Source of the DNA: Gracilariopsis chorda
Taxonomy: Eukaryota; Rhodophyta; Florideophyceae; Gracilariales; Gracilariaceae
Direction: 5' to 3'
Length of the DNA stretch: 64,000 nucleotides
Assembly (NCBI GenBank): GCA_003194525.1
Contig: NBIV01000081.1
Location: forward strand, 1-64,000
Shown: piece after piece, positions 11,501 to 24,212 of the stretch
Layout: each line of letters begins with the position of its first letter
Position numbering within the stretch: the stretch's first letter is position 1
The notes under the pieces: model-generated
Seen by the model: the letters and a program-made list of their open reading frames with translations, nothing else
Told to the model about the DNA's origin: nothing
Databases searched by the model: none
Position numbers and translations under genes: made by a program

Positions 11501-12514
11501 CTCACCTTGCGTGGAAGGCATGCGTACTGTTATTGCTCTACACATCTCTCTCCTTAAAATAGGAAACATTGGACCAAAAGCGATTAGTTCTTAAGCCAAA
11601 ATGGCACAACGAATCCAAATTTTCATGTGTGATACTGACGTTCCTCTCATTTAACGCATAGCATGACAAAAAAAAACATTTATGACACCAACTTTGATAC
11701 TTCATTCTCACCAATGAGCTCCAAAAACTCCAAATAACATAACCCTGGAGCAGGTTTATCCCAGTTTGGGAGTACCACCCCTTCGTCTTCAAGGCTTTGT
11801 TGGCTTTCTATGGATCTAATGCTTCATGGTCTCACTAATACTGCCTACTAACATAGTTTGTCCATTCTAGACAAGTCTTCCGACCTGCCGTGGTGGGCTT
11901 CGCGAAAACGTCGGAACTCTGGAGACATGATAGTCCTTATTGGAGTACGTAGTGCCTATGATCGCAGACAAATGCATGCCTTCATGTCTTTGGCAGCGTA
12001 TAAGCCGAATTGCACATAAAGAACTAGTATTTATAGCATTGTGTATTTGGTTCACGGAAAGAGTTTGGCAACGGTCCTCACGACCTGTGTGTTCCAAAAA
12101 ACTTTTCCACGCTTTGTGGACATAATATGATCTTATGGTAGGTGTCATGTACTGTAGCGCGTCGCTGTAGCGCGTCTACGCGCTTTGGTACCGCGTATTT
12201 GCTATTTGTTTGCAGTTTGAGTGGCATAGAGGTACCTCTCATAGAAGCCAGGCGGTGCCTCAAATCTACCTGATGGTTCTTAGTTTACCACTTGAGGGTT
12301 CAGTTACAGCATGCATCAAACACAAGGAACTGCATCCCCTTCCACCTCTTTGGGGATTGTGTCCCTTCACTGAGAAGCACTACCTCAATAAACTTCATCT
12401 TGAACAAGTCAATCAGAGCTCTAGAAACTGGGGGTCCCATACTTTGATCTATATTCAATCAAGCAGTCGGTGCATCCCTCCACTATAAGTATTTATACGC
12501 GTATGAGGGGGGTT
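8538..12514. other. Intergenic DNA with small unrecognised coding-like scraps
   Basis: About 4 kb without a recognisable gene. Two adjacent plus-strand frames have protein-like composition but no start codon and no family I can name: 10188-10373, about 60 codons including DRVIVTLDGITVEK and ILEISMQVGNW, and 10455-10577, about 40 codons including RPEWVTFVTDEAYRND. They may be pieces of one eroded gene or transposon. Other frames up to about 90 codons look like noise. No LTR or terminal repeat matching the rest of the window was seen. Confidence 0.35.
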
Positions 12515-12709
12515 TTAGGGGATTTCACATAACACAACAATCGTGCAAATAGTAGTTGGCAGGATGTTTTTCCGTGTAGGTTCTTTGGACATTTGAAAAC
12601 TGTGGAACACCACAACTTTCACGTAGCCACTCGCACGTACTTGCACTGGCCAAAAATACGTCTTTCTACACATCTCCGCAAATTTATTCCTTTGGAAACC
12701 AACGACCAA
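12515..12709 (-). pseudogene. Retroelement integrase zinc-binding scrap
   Basis: A 64-codon minus frame contains CRKTYFWPVQVRASGYVK, followed by a FQMSKEPTRKN segment. This is the pattern of the C-terminal half of the integrase HHCC domain in Ty3/gypsy elements (yyWPgM..dv..yvk.C..CQ.sK). The zinc-binding Cys residues are eroded. Nothing before or after it can be joined to it confidently. It is an isolated relic. Confidence 0.4.
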
Positions 12710-15700
12710 GGGTGATATATCAGTTACTGCTGATGCAATGCATCAATGCCTCAAAGGCAAATTCCAGCAGGATAGAAAAAGGTGTATGATATTACACAGT
12801 AGAGAACTTGCACCTGCTGCTGCATACTTCGCCATACGTCCTGTGAGACATTTCGCTCAAGTTCTCCTATGAAACACAGCATATGAAACACAGCACCTTG
12901 GAGATGGTTCGCAAAAGTGCGATTTGGAAACGAAGCCATGAACGAGGCGCGTGTCTGCTTCACCAAGCTGATTTATCAGTGAGCACGACTAATCATCGGA
13001 ATTTTCCTTCTTGACGACTCCATAGGAAATCTACCCCTGGATAGCCATCATAAATGAACAGCCTAACGCCTACGTAAAGGCACTGGGAAAACTCCAAACG
13101 AGCCGAGAGAAGGGTATCCCCAGTGTGCGACAGGACGCCTTGTGTTTCTAACAATCACCGCTTTGCGGAGGGTTGGGATGCCTATGAAACGCACTGAGTA
13201 TAGCACTCGAGTTCAACAGCTCGGGAGTACGTGACAAGTCTCAACGTTTTGGTCTTGCATAGATCATGGGCTAACCAGGAGGACTTCCGTCACCAAAGGT
13301 ATGTTACCTAACAGGTTAACTGGGTCTCGCTCTAGCTGACCAAGCAGCACGCAGCAGCTGCACACAACAAGGTAGGTATTCTTCCACACGTACGGAAGAA
13401 GCCATTGACTTTGTTTAGTAGCCAGGTCCATATGTTACATCAATGCATTTTTCCGTTGCCTAAACTTGGTATCATCACTGAAGTATGTTCTTAGAAGCCA
13501 AATTCCATGCCTGTCAATGACCTAGCAGATTTCAACAGACTGAGCTTGCAATTTATGACTTTTAAAATGTACTATGTCATTTTTATCACTTCAGAAAACT
13601 TTTCGATCATGAAATGCTCGACGGCAACCTAATCGTACGCCTTTTTGATCTGTTGTCCACCATATTGTTAGGTTTACGTACTATTTATCTTTTTTTGAGT
13701 ACAGTTGGCTCCAGCATAACTTCTAATATGTCTACTTCACCTGCTATTATTCTATTTGACTCCTGAGGTGATCTGCTAGCAATCCGCCATCTCAACCGGG
13801 CCTTGACCCGAGTTTTTATACTTGTGACATACTGTCAGTATGAAATAAAAATACGCTTATGGCAGACAAGTACCAACCGATCACTTGGAAAAAGTTGGAT
13901 CCGAATGACATGTTGCCTATTACTTACAACGTGGACAGACACCACCCGGTAGAGCAATGATCAAACGGTCATGAATGATTCAGGACGTATCTGTTCCGAG
14001 TCATCACGGTTAACCGGGGTTCATGTCCAATCATCACGATGCTGCCTGTTTCTGATCTTAACCAAGTCATATAACAAGTCATCAGCGCTGGTAGAGTTTG
14101 CCAAGTCATCAAACGACTTAATCTGGCACTGAACTTGGTCAACTACTCACATGCAGAGGCCAACAAGAAATACCAAGCGTAGTTCCGTTACACATGGACG
14201 GCTCTCATTGGCTTGTGGCACTGGTAGAACTAGATTAGACCCTGGATATGAAAGGCGATGGATGCTTCGAGCTTCAACTCGGAATATGACCGTCGATTTT
14301 CATCCACTTCGACCATTGCATCCCTGTTCCTAACACATAGGCAAAAATTTCATTGTAAACTTCAAACGTCTTTCATTGTTCAACATGGCAAGGGCTGGTT
14401 CTTTCCAAACTAGTAGCATCTTTGGCAACAACATTTAAAAGAAGGGGGAAAACTTGAATATATCTGAGTCAGGTTTAGCTTTAAACAAAGGTGCTGAAGA
14501 CAAAGATGTCTTCCTTCCGAAACCCTCTTCCAGGGTACTATGAGTGTAACAGTGGCTTTGCATGCCCCCTACCGGGCGTTTAGTGCACAGGAAGCCGGAT
14601 ACGATTGAGTTCAACCCTCCGGTAACATTGCCTGGGGTCCAATTCAAGCTTGGAAAAAAAACGGGCATACCATATACGCCAATAAAACGTACTCACGTGC
14701 GGATCCTCTGACACGAAAGATCTGGACAAAAACACTCACCTGTGTAAAATAAATATTCTTTAAAGGCTACATTATACTTGTAGTTTGTTTGATAGCTGTT
14801 GAAAGCGACGGTGAGCACCGCAAGAAATGTTAATGCAATATGCACACAGCTTGGACAAAGCTAGTGCGAGCTCAGTGAGCTCGTGGACGCACTGAGATTA
14901 TGAAAAGCAAATGACAAACCGACTTTCCGACTCCTGGTGGATGAAGGAAGAAGAACGGACTTAAGGTTCGCAACTTTATCCATGTCATGTCATATTTATG
15001 TTTTCGGCTGTCTGCACACGTATCGTACGTGTTTCATTTAGTATGTCACCATAGTTACGGAAGTTATAGGCCTACAGACTTTGCACTCTCTCATGGTTCC
15101 CGCACATAAAATTTCAAAGTTTGAGAAAGCTCAAAATTTCAATCAGACGGGCTGAGTGGTTTCAGCATGGATCCAAATGATACGAGGTTTAGAAGAAAAG
15201 CTCAACAATGAGTCCGAGATAGGTTTCCTCATTCTTGGACAATTTCTGGTGAAAGAAGGTATCCTTTGGGTGCAAAAGAAATCTTTGAACGAGCTCAGAC
15301 AAGAATGTGTATCGACTCACGAAGAAAAGACCACATTCACGCGGTGAAGTAAATAATTGATCTCATTCCAGTTGATTTCCCTATGGCCATTTTCAATGGC
15401 GTCATTGTGTCATTCAACAACGATTGAAACTGCTGTCGCAATAAAAGTGAGAAGTTGGTCTCTTGGGCAAACTACTATTGCATTCTTGCATATGAGCACT
15501 GTGGCATCAGGAGTATTTGGTGATTTGAGGTGCAGCGTTTGCCTAAGTGGCTGGAAACGATTCATGTCAGGCTGCTAATTTTGTGCAGCTGGAGATACCC
15601 GTATGGGCTATTAGCGGGCACAAGGGACAGTGCCACTCATATGTAGATTTTACCACTAAGTTGGTTTTCGCACAGTAGGTGCTTGCCACGTCGCAAATGT

Positions 15701-16279
15701 CTAGAATATCTAAACATTTTATGATTATCATTGATAGAAGTGCTCATCTGCGTAGTACTTAGCAGGCGACGTTCAGACCTCCTCAGTAAACTGACAGACA
15801 CACGGGCATGAACCAAAGTCTCAAATATTGGAACCTTAGTTGGATTTCTGAAACGAGTTAACGAATTGCGGTTCCCCGCGCTCACTGAAGCACAATACGT
15901 GCGCTATTCGCTAATGTATGATCAAAAGTATTATTGCGCACACGCTGCTCGGGATATGTATAGGACTTGGCCACCTGAAGTGGCACCACTACTGGTAGGG
16001 TTATTTTGCAAATCAACACGAGCTACCGAATCCCTACAAGGGGAAATGAGCTGACACCACAAAACTGGTCTCTCGACCTAGAAGATATTTCTTACTTAGA
16101 TTGTGGGATACAACCCCTTAATCCAATTACAGAAGCGAAACGAGTCGTCTCCAGTTTGTTGCCGGAGATCAGACACTTCTCTAGTTGTATACGATTTGCT
16201 CCTGCTACCAGTACTATAATAGTTTGACCTCCAAGATACTGAAGTTATGCCGCAATTTGTTGCATAGAAGATATCTGGC
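12710..16279. other. Intergenic DNA, no supportable gene
   Basis: About 3.6 kb with only short frames (at most 82 codons) on both strands. Local curiosities are a short near-palindrome, GCGAGCTCAGTGAGCTCG, at about 14867-14884, and several AAGTCATC-like words at 14060-14125. Neither supports a call. Confidence 0.35.
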
Positions 16280-16837
16280 ATGGTCACGACTTGTTTTCGC
16301 TCGAGCTCCGGACATCTTGGTCTTTCTGCACAAACCCCGCCAACGGAACGGCTGGCTACTGGAGTCGAAGCCAGGAACCGCCTTTACAGGCATGTTTTTA
16401 GGTTAAGAGCCCCATCGAAAGGTGCAATTTCAGCTAAAGCCGATATAGCGGCCACGGAGTGCAACGAAACAACAGTTCTGGGAATAGTGGCTAGCGTCGC
16501 AGGATTCTCATCAGAAAACAGGCTACGCATGGAAATTCAACGTCTCCAAACGGATTCCGAATCAAATAGAAGCCGTGTCATGGAACTGGAGATGCAGTTC
16601 GCTGCGCTGATTGAGTCGTTGGCTCGGTTACGTAAGGAACATCAAACACAGGCGAGCCACCGTCAGAGAGCACAAATGACTGCAACAGTTAGGACGATCC
16701 GGGAAAACCTTAAACATTTGATGGAGATTCAGAGAAACGCATCTGCACTACTACCGGGAATGACTGTCAGCGTGGAGAATGGTCTCACGCAGGTCAAACA
16801 TCACCTTGAAATGGTAGAAGCTGTGGTTCGACGGTAG
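16280..16837 (+). CDS. Unrecognised coiled-coil ORF
   Basis: An ATG-initiated 185-codon frame with no family I recognise. The first 60 residues are basic and Ser/Arg-rich. Residues about 80-175 are strongly helical with charged heptads (RLRMEIQRLQTD, RVMELEMQFAALIESLARLR, RTIRENLKHLMEIQR), suggesting a coiled coil. It ends 37 bp before the 5' LTR of the plus-strand chromovirus, so the insertion may have truncated a longer gene or removed its 3' UTR. It could also be the end of an eroded transposon protein. Base composition is closer to the host island than to the AT-rich DNA on its left. I am unsure it is expressed. Confidence 0.35.
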   Translation: MVTTCFRSSSGHLGLSAQTPPTERLATGVEARNRLYRHVFRLRAPSKGAISAKADIAATECNETTVLGIVASVAGFSSENRLRMEIQRLQTDSESNRSRVMELEMQFAALIESLARLRKEHQTQASHRQRAQMTATVRTIRENLKHLMEIQRNASALLPGMTVSVENGLTQVKHHLEMVEAVVRR

Positions 16838-16874
16838 AGTGCTACTACTGGTCCGATTGAGGTCGGTGCCGAGC

Positions 16875-17672
16875 TGAAGTGCAATGCCCTCAGGGAGGGA
16901 TTATTGGTACTTGGTGGGTTTCCCGAATGTTTCGGTAATGTATTCATTGCATGAAATACGAACACTAATAGCGGATTTGACATATGGGACACGGAAGAGT
17001 CAATTGGCGGTGAGGCACAGTAGTGGGCATGAACCACCAAAGTGAAATAATTTTGTTAATTTTATTTATTATTTTTATACCCATTTCTGGAATGGTTAGT
17101 ACTTAGTGCGCCGGCGAGTTGCCGTCAAACCAGTAAACCATCCCCAAACAAGGGAACCCAAGCTGGGGAATTTGCTCTAGACCTCACTGCCTTCGTGTGC
17201 TCTCTACTCCTCCTTGGAGCGAAGCACCGTAGCATACGGAACGTTTAACCCCCTTGCCTATCTACAGGATCCGAGTATTCGGATTTTTATTCCAACTGCC
17301 TTGGTGTTAGCATTGTATAAGGTTTAATTACCGGCACTGCCGTTAGTCTTCGTCACGAAAATCGTAACTCAGCTCCACCTTTCGTTTTCCCATTACAGGG
17401 TGGCTTTCCCACTATCCACGGCTAGTCTTCGGGCGTGCCACAAACGTGGAAACATTACCTCCCTAGATGACGACCACCCCCATGCACCGCTCCTGTGGAT
17501 ACTTGATTCTTGCCTCGACCTCCCTGCACAAGTCACTACGGGTGGCCTCGGCCTTACAACCCGACATAGTCGTGCCACCCCTGGGATGGCGCTACCCGAC
17601 TGCGCTCACCTCTAACGAGGAAGGATCCCGAACGTCATTCCGTGCAATCCATTTTCCGGGCATTGCACTACA
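16875..17672 (+). repeat. LTR, family B, copy 1 (5' LTR of chromovirus)
   Basis: 798 bp, bounded by TGAAGTGCAATGCCC and GGGCATTGCACTACA, which are near-perfect inverted termini beginning TG and ending CA. It aligns end to end with 45883-46681, with many scattered substitutions. A T-rich run at about 17048-17080 and the block around CGGCACTGCCGTTAGTCTTC are shared landmarks. It precedes the gag region in plus orientation. Confidence 0.85.
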
Positions 17673-17675
17673 AAG

Positions 17676-17695
17676 TGGTCTCCAGACCTAGAATC
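17676..17695 (+). other. Possible primer-binding site
   Basis: TGGTCTCCAGACCTAGAATC starts three bases after the LTR. Its complement ends in CCA, as a tRNA 3' end must. I cannot name the tRNA, and the equivalent position after the second LTR copy does not match, so this remains tentative. Confidence 0.3.
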
Positions 17696-18314
17696 GGTTT
17701 TGTGTTTGGTTCCCTCGTTCGAGGTTTTGTTTCTTTTGTTGGTTCTCCCGAAGGTCCGTGTGTTTCCCGTCGTAACGGTTCGCCATCATGTCGAGGAAGC
17801 CCTCCTCTGCGGAGTCTGCAACTATGCGCAGCCGCTCCCACAATTGTGGAGATAATCCCGTGGTATGGTTCGTTTCTCACATCCCGACTCGGGCTAAATC
17901 CAGCCATGCAGGGGGTGCCTCGTCTAGGACTTCAAACCCACCCCGGGAAACCCAGCTTTCCACGTCGAACCTGTTATAGAATGCCGTGGATGGTGCTCAT
18001 CCAGCTCTGGCCGTGGCCGCTGCCGCATCTGAACCCAGTCTGACGGGCGATAACACCCCCAGGGGTATTCCCTGGAATCTCAAGTTCACGCTTTGTAGAC
18101 CGCCCTTGACACCCTTGTGGGGTAGTTACAAACCCTCCGTGTAGTGGTGATGGACACCACTACAAAGGTAGTCCCAGAGGATCTCCATATCTTACGGTCT
18201 GATTTCAACTCTATGTTAGGAAGTTTGGGGAAACCCGCCACCTTCATGGAAGGAGTTGACTCTTGATTCGATTGATTTAGTGCTCGTCTGGAGACGTTAG
18301 AGCAATTTATCCTC

Positions 18315-20150
18315 ATGGATAAAACGTCCCCGGATGAATCGGCACCAGCTGCGTCACACCACGACCAGCTAGCTGGAGGAAAGAAGCGCCACTATCATCG
18401 GAAAGAAAACGAGATCATTTGGATTCTGATTCTATGACATCATCAGATTCATCCCGAAATGGGTCAAATGGATCTAGTTTCTCGGACTTCGATTCCGAGG
18501 ACGAGAAACGAGGCAGATCTTCCCGCTCTAATTGGTCATCCGCCACCCTAAGTGAGATTCGGACCCGGAGCAAGGGCAGAAGGCATTCTGGCCTCAGGAA
18601 AGTAAAATCGACGAACCCGTTGTATCGGAAACTATTGCCATACTGGTACTACCGGCTCGAACACCCCTATTTAGAACGTACAACCCGTGGCACGGGGAAG
18701 ATGAAAGCGTGCATAAAACGTATGCAACTCTCACTGTGTATCCAGTATTTTACTGGAGAAGACCCAATTATGGTGTTGGACGTTCTTTCCAGCTTTGTAG
18801 TGGAAGCCGATATCTTTCGAATGAATGAGAGAAAAGCCTATTTGGCGATACCATATTTATTACGGGGAGTGGCACAAGACCAGTGAACCTCTGTAAGAGA
18901 ATCATCTCGTGCCTCAGACGGAGGAGTAATCTGCTGGCCGAAGGCTGTGCAATATTTATTGCGCTCCTATGCCACCAATACCGCCATTCAGGGGGCAATC
19001 CTCGCTTTGCGAGATACTTTTCAGCGCTCAGGCGAGAATGAAACCGATTACTCGGTGCGCCTTACCAAGGCCTTCCACCGTTGTAGGAATGTACAGCCCA
19101 CAGGAGAACGATTTACCATGTTCATCGATGGCCTTGACCCAGCAATCCGGAGTCTTGTCATTAGTTACCACGAGAACTGGCAGAGAATCACCTACCTCGA
19201 GCTTGTTCAACACGCTCGAGCGGAAGGAGAAGCACTGCGTGCAAGAACTCCGAATCCTTGGTTTAAGCCCGCCAAGATGTTGGTGCTGGGGAGTGACTCC
19301 TCATTGCCTTCGCTTTTGGCGGATAGAATCCCCCAACAGGGATAGGGAACCGGGCATTTAGCACAGGGAGATGGTGTGCTTACAGCAAAAATGGACTTAC
19401 AGTGAACGTCGGAAGACACGTTCGAAACGGCGCAAGACAACCGTACTGTACGTAGGGAACAATTGCGTTCAGCTGCCACGAGTCCCGTTTATGAACGGTC
19501 AATCCCGTTATCAACGGGCTCGGTGGAATGAAACCCGCCCTGTGGTATGCTTCTCCAATGCTTGGGATATAAACCGACACGTCGCCATGTTGGCTCTGAT
19601 TTGCCACCTTTGCTACACCCATGGCCATACATGCCCTCAGTGTCTTTTCTCACTGAAGGATATGATATTTCCAAGGTGGTGGCACATTACGAGGCCCTCA
19701 CTCCAAAGGAGAAATGTTCCGTTTCGACGGCTTCCTACCTCCGTCCTAAGACGGAATTCTCGCATGCCTTGCACCATATTCTGCGTGCGTGGCTAGCTTC
19801 AATTAACCCGAGTCGGGAAGTCGCGCAAACACTCGACGCTACCATCGCTTATGCAGATAAGAACCCCGGCCCCAGGAATGAAGCTCTCATGGTTGAGGAT
19901 CCTGGGCTACCCCCTACGGCGAGAGCCTCCCACGAAAACTAACTGAGGGAGTCTCCCTTTGAAAGAGGCGTCCTCAGAGATGAGAATGTTGACGCTCGAG
20001 GCGTCGCCGCCTCGCTCCCCGGTAAAAATCTTTTCAAGGAAGGACACCGCAGACGCGGACTCTGCACACCTTCCTGTGCTGCGTCGCCCGTGGATACGGA
20101 TTAGTAACCCCTGTATCCTGGATAGATTCTTGGTCATGGCCAAGCCCAAC
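18315..20150 (+). pseudogene. Gag of the plus-strand chromovirus, broken
   Basis: An ATG at 18315 (MDKTSPDESAP) opens a frame that shifts by about 18410. The main gag frame then runs 18419-18886 with an acidic, Ser-rich start and a capsid-like helical part (KLLPYWYYRLEHPY, MVLDVLSSFVVEADIF). It meets one TGA and continues in the same frame 18887-19345 (ILALRDTFQRSGENETDYSV, LELVQHARAEGEALRA). Around 19540-19610 another frame reads CFSNAWDINRHVAM, a degraded zinc-knuckle (normally CxKCWxxGHxxxxC). A last gag-like piece is 19547-19942. The retroviral capsid role is inferred from position and from the same motifs in the copy at 46.7-47.7 kb. Confidence 0.6.
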
Positions 20151-20189
20151 TAAAAGTTTTATGCCGACCTTATCCTTGCCACCCATTGT

Positions 20190-20609
20190 ATGGCGAGGGT
20201 TTTAACTGTCCTGGACACAGATGCGGGCCCCCACTTCATCGTGGATTCATTGCTACCCCCGCAGGTGCGGTCTCATATCCGTTCCGAAACCGTTCCGGAC
20301 GTTGCAGATGCGAACAAAAACTCGTTAAAAACGGTGGGTACCGTCGAGTTAGTCGTGCAGTTGGGCACCTCCGTGGTGAAGCTTGACTTTTTTGTTTGCC
20401 GGTCACTGGCCGCTCCAGTCATACTGGGATTTGATTACTGCCACGGATTTGTCTCTGCAGTCAGGCCCCGCCTTCGGCGTGTGGAACTTGACGACGGATC
20501 GTCATTCCCGATCGTCCATCGCCCGCTGAAGCGTGCTTCGCATATGCAAGTCCCACTACCCGCTGCGCAGGAACCACCGCCCGCGTCAAGCAGGTCCATC
20601 AAACGTTGA
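20190..20609 (+). pseudogene. Aspartic protease of the plus-strand chromovirus
   Basis: A 139-codon frame with VLDTDAGPHFIV near its start and VILGFDYCH about 80 residues later. These match the DTGA catalytic motif and the ILGxDF motif of Ty3 retropepsins. The glycine of DTGA is replaced by Asp (DTDA), which should abolish activity. After the stop, about 540 bp with broken frames separates protease from RT. One of these, 20859-21131, includes an acidic Thr/Ser-rich stretch ending VDSIKALEDIAPGHV. Confidence 0.6.
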
Positions 20610-21148
20610 TTCGCAGCCTCGGTTTCTATACCACCTGAGTCCCAAGTTTGGGGGCACGTCAATTGCCATCAACAAGGTCTTCGGGTTATTCAACCTCTGT
20701 CCTCGTTACACGAGAAATGCCAGCTCGCGCTGGCGAACGGAATTGTTCACGTCACCCCGGATTCTCCTTTCCGGATACTAATTGCTAATCTCGGCCAACG
20801 CCCCCAGTATCTCGTAAAGAACCAAGTAATTGGAAGCCTCACTCCACACCCCCTTGGGGTGTTCCCGACGAAGATGACGGCCGCTGATGTTCTCGGAATT
20901 AATGCCTCTTTTGAGGAAGCCACCCCCACCACCGACAAACTATCGTCAAAGGAGGGGGAGGAAACCGTTGTTTTAACGTCAAACACGCCAAATAACTCGG
21001 AACCAACGGCCACAACTGTATCAGAGGACAATGTTACAGCGCGTTCTGACCGAGTGGACTCCATAAAAGCACTGGAAGATATAGCCCCAGGCCATGTGCG
21101 GAGTCACACCGCGAAAAATTCTGTGCAATAATACGGGAATTTACCACG

Positions 21149-23043
21149 ATGTGGGATGGCTCGCTCGTCGAGATTAATGCTATGGAACACCAGATCGATT
21201 TGTTACCGTGTGCACGTCCGATGGCACAACCCCCTTACAGAGCAGGACCGAAAGCTCGGGAAGAGGAGCAGTCCCAAGTGGACAAGATGCTCCGCGCAGG
21301 TGTGATTGAGCCCGCTCAATACTTCGGGGCATCCCCAGTTGTACTGTTTTTAAAGGCCGACGGAACCTGGAGGTTCTGTGTCGACCATCGCCGGCTCGTT
21401 ACCATGAACGTTAGGGACACGTACCCCATCCCTCGTATGGACGAGTGCATTGACTCCCTTGGAGACGCCACCATGTTCATGGCCCTTGATGCCAATTGGG
21501 GATATTGGCAAGTACCTGTCAGACAGGAGGATCGCGACAAAACCGCATTCACCTGCCATTCAGGAACGTACCGCTTCAAGCGGATGCCATTTGGGTTAAC
21601 CAACGCCCCCGCCACCTTTCAGCGTGCAGTAGATATTCTACTAAACCGCTTTAAGTGGCGGATTTGTCTGGTCTACCTTGATGATATTATCATCTTCTCC
21701 AACTCGTTGGACGACCATCTCACTCACGTCCGAGACGTGCTGACCGTACTCCACGATGCGGGAATTACCCTCAAGTTGAGGAAATGCGAGTTTTTCACAG
21801 ATACTGTGAAGTATCTGGGTCACATTATCCGTCCTGGACGGTTAGCGGTCGAGAAAGCTCGAGTCAAATCCCTCGTTGAGGCGAAAGAACCCCGTACTCA
21901 AACGGAACTGCGCTCCTTTCTGGGGCTGGTGAACGTCTATCGACGGTTTATCCCGAACTTTTCGGATACTGCGGTGCCCCTGAACGCGTTGTTGCGAAAG
22001 GGGAACCCCCCAAAACTGGGAACATTTACGCCCGAGCAATCGGAAGCCTTCAACTGCTTAAAGGAGGCTGTCACATCAGCACCAATCCTACATCTCCCAA
22101 AATTTGGGTTGCCATACTCCGTAGATGCGGACTCGAGCGACTACCAGGTCGGGTGTGCTCTTTTTCAAACCACCCCCGAGGGGGAACGACATCCAATTGG
22201 TTATTGGTCGCGCTCGCTCAATATCCCAGAGCGGAACTACTCCGTATCGGAGAAAGAGTGCCTCGCCGTCGTATGGGCGATGACCACTCTGCGCCCCTAC
22301 CTTATGGGAATTCACTTCACCGTGTACACGGATCATTCCTCATTGAGGTGGTTGATTAATATCTCCGACCCGTCGAGACGCCTCATGCGCTGGAGACTCC
22401 GCCTCGCGGAATATGACTTTCAAGTCATTTATAAAAAGGGTGCGCAGAACACCCAGGCCAACGCTTTGTCGCGGTTACCCACAAGTGGGGAAGCACTCCC
22501 AACGGAGTATGATGAAGTCCCATGTTTCATGGCTATAGACCCGGATGATCCGGAATATGCCGTCGAGGCTAGGCCAGAAAACTGGGACGAGGATGCTGAT
22601 TTTGACGAACTACTCGTATCGCGAGATAAATCTGAGAACCCGTTACCGGGAAACTTTGTATTGGTATCACCGGAAGAAATGATCCGAGAACAATTCGGCG
22701 ACCCATTCTGTACGAGAATTCGTGCCCGTATCAACGGTGGCGAAGACCTCCCGTTCGAGGTGAACAATAAAGGCTACCTCGTTCGGTTGGTAGAAGCTCA
22801 CCCACAGATTGTGGTAACTCATTCCCTGCAGTCGCGGGTGTTACATCTCTCGCACTATGCGAAGCTCGGCGGCCACGTAGGTGGGAGGAAGCTCTGCCTC
22901 ACCCTGCGAAGGGCGTTTTACTGGCCCGCCATCGCGGTTGATTGCTACGTAGCAACTGTGCGGTTGTGTACCGAATGCTCGAAGAACCGGGAACCGGGTG
23001 AAGCTCCGCAGGAACGCGAAAAAAATGAAGTTATTCCCTGCTA
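21149..23043 (+). CDS. Reverse transcriptase-RNase H plus integrase zinc finger (chromovirus pol)
   Basis: A 631-codon open frame. RT motifs are all present: VIEPAQYFGASPVVLF, KADGTWRFCVDHRRL, a DTYPIPRMDECIDSL stretch, MALDANWGYWQVPV, MPFGLTNAPATFQRAV, the catalytic VYLDDIIIFS and VKYLGHII. The connection and RNase H follow (VDADSSDYQVGCALF, EKECLAVVWAM, YTDHSSLRWL, NALSRL). The tail carries the integrase HHCC finger (HLSHYAKLGGHVGG, FYWPAI, RLCTECSKNR). The frame then stops at 23041-23043, just after an A-run, while the integrase core continues in the next frame. The RT itself looks catalytically complete. Confidence 0.85.
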
Positions 23044-24212
23044 AGGCGCCACTCGAGTTTATCGCAATCGATATTCTCGGACCCCTCCTCACTACAAAGA
23101 GAGGCAACAAGTTCTTACTTGTGATCACCGATTGCTTTTCAAAGCTTGTTCAGACCGTCCCTCTTCGGAGGATAACCACTTACAGGGTGGCCCAGGCTCT
23201 GGTAACGCACTGGATTTTTGTCTACGGTCCTCCTGTGGAGGTGCTCTCCGATAACGGACGGCAGTCCGCGTCCACGTTCTTCCAGGATGTTTGTCGCATC
23301 CTGGACGTGAAGAACTTGTTCACGACTACCTACCATCCCCAGTGTAATGGGCAAGTCGAACGGTCGAACCAGACTTTGTTGACCTCTCTCCGTTCTTACG
23401 TTGCTGATCACCCCAAAACTTGGGACTTGTATGCAGATACTTTAACATTTGCATACAATACACAAGTTCACCGGACCACCGGAGTTTCACCATTCGAATT
23501 GGTTCTATGTCGTCCACCCCCGCCTGTGGCGTTAGAATCCCAAGCCACCTTGGACAATTTCCCATCTGTGCGTCGCTACGGACAGGAATGGAAGCAATGG
23601 CTTACTAAACTGGTCTCCGCAGCGCAGAAGTCTATGGAACGTGCGCAAGCCGCGTACAAGCTGGATTTCGACGCTCATTTACGAGATAATGCTCCCCGCA
23701 TACGGGCTAGTACCTACGTCTTTATACGTAAGGAATATTATAACCCGGAACGGGAGAAGCGTCACAAGCTTTCGCCTGTGGCGAATAGACCGTTAAAAGT
23801 GGTATCCGTTAACTCCGACACTGTCGTAGTGGAAATTGGAAAGGCACACGAGCGGATATCCCACGATCGTGTTGTACGTGCCCCTCCTCCCTCTTCTGAG
23901 GTCGTCCTGGAAACAGGGCAACCCGTCTCTACGGACTCAGCAACGCCGGAAACCCCGGGACTAAATAGAGCGACTACTCTACCACACCCTACTCGGGGCC
24001 TCTCAGATTTACCGAATTTGTCGGAACCCCTGGCTTGGGGGATCGTTCAGGTCCAAACGGACCTTTCTGTACTCCTAACACTACTGCCCCTTCGGCGCGC
24101 ATTTACACCCGCCATGCAGGATATACTACTATTACTCTGCTTGCTCCGTCTAAGGAGGGGGAGGGGACCTATCGCAACGCTGGATATTTATTACCGTCGC
24201 AACGGGATTTGA
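23035..24212 (+). CDS. Integrase core, frame-shifted continuation of pol
   Basis: The frame open from about 22998 to 24212 encodes the integrase core directly after the zinc finger of the preceding frame. Catalytic landmarks are FIAIDILGPLL (first Asp), EVLSDNGRQSAS (second Asp), and HPQCNGQVERSNQTLL (Glu). NTQVHRTTGVSPFELV follows, as usual for Ty3. The switch between frames falls at a run of seven A residues near 23020-23027, most simply a one-base indel in this copy. A programmed shift is possible but unsupported. Downstream residues fit the GPY/F-type end (LSPVANRPLKVVSV), then merge into low-complexity sequence. Confidence 0.8.

Noticed and set aside
14860..14890. Near-palindrome GCGAGCTCAGTGAGCTCG as a regulatory site or terminator
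   Set aside because: Isolated in gene-free DNA with no adjacent coding region.
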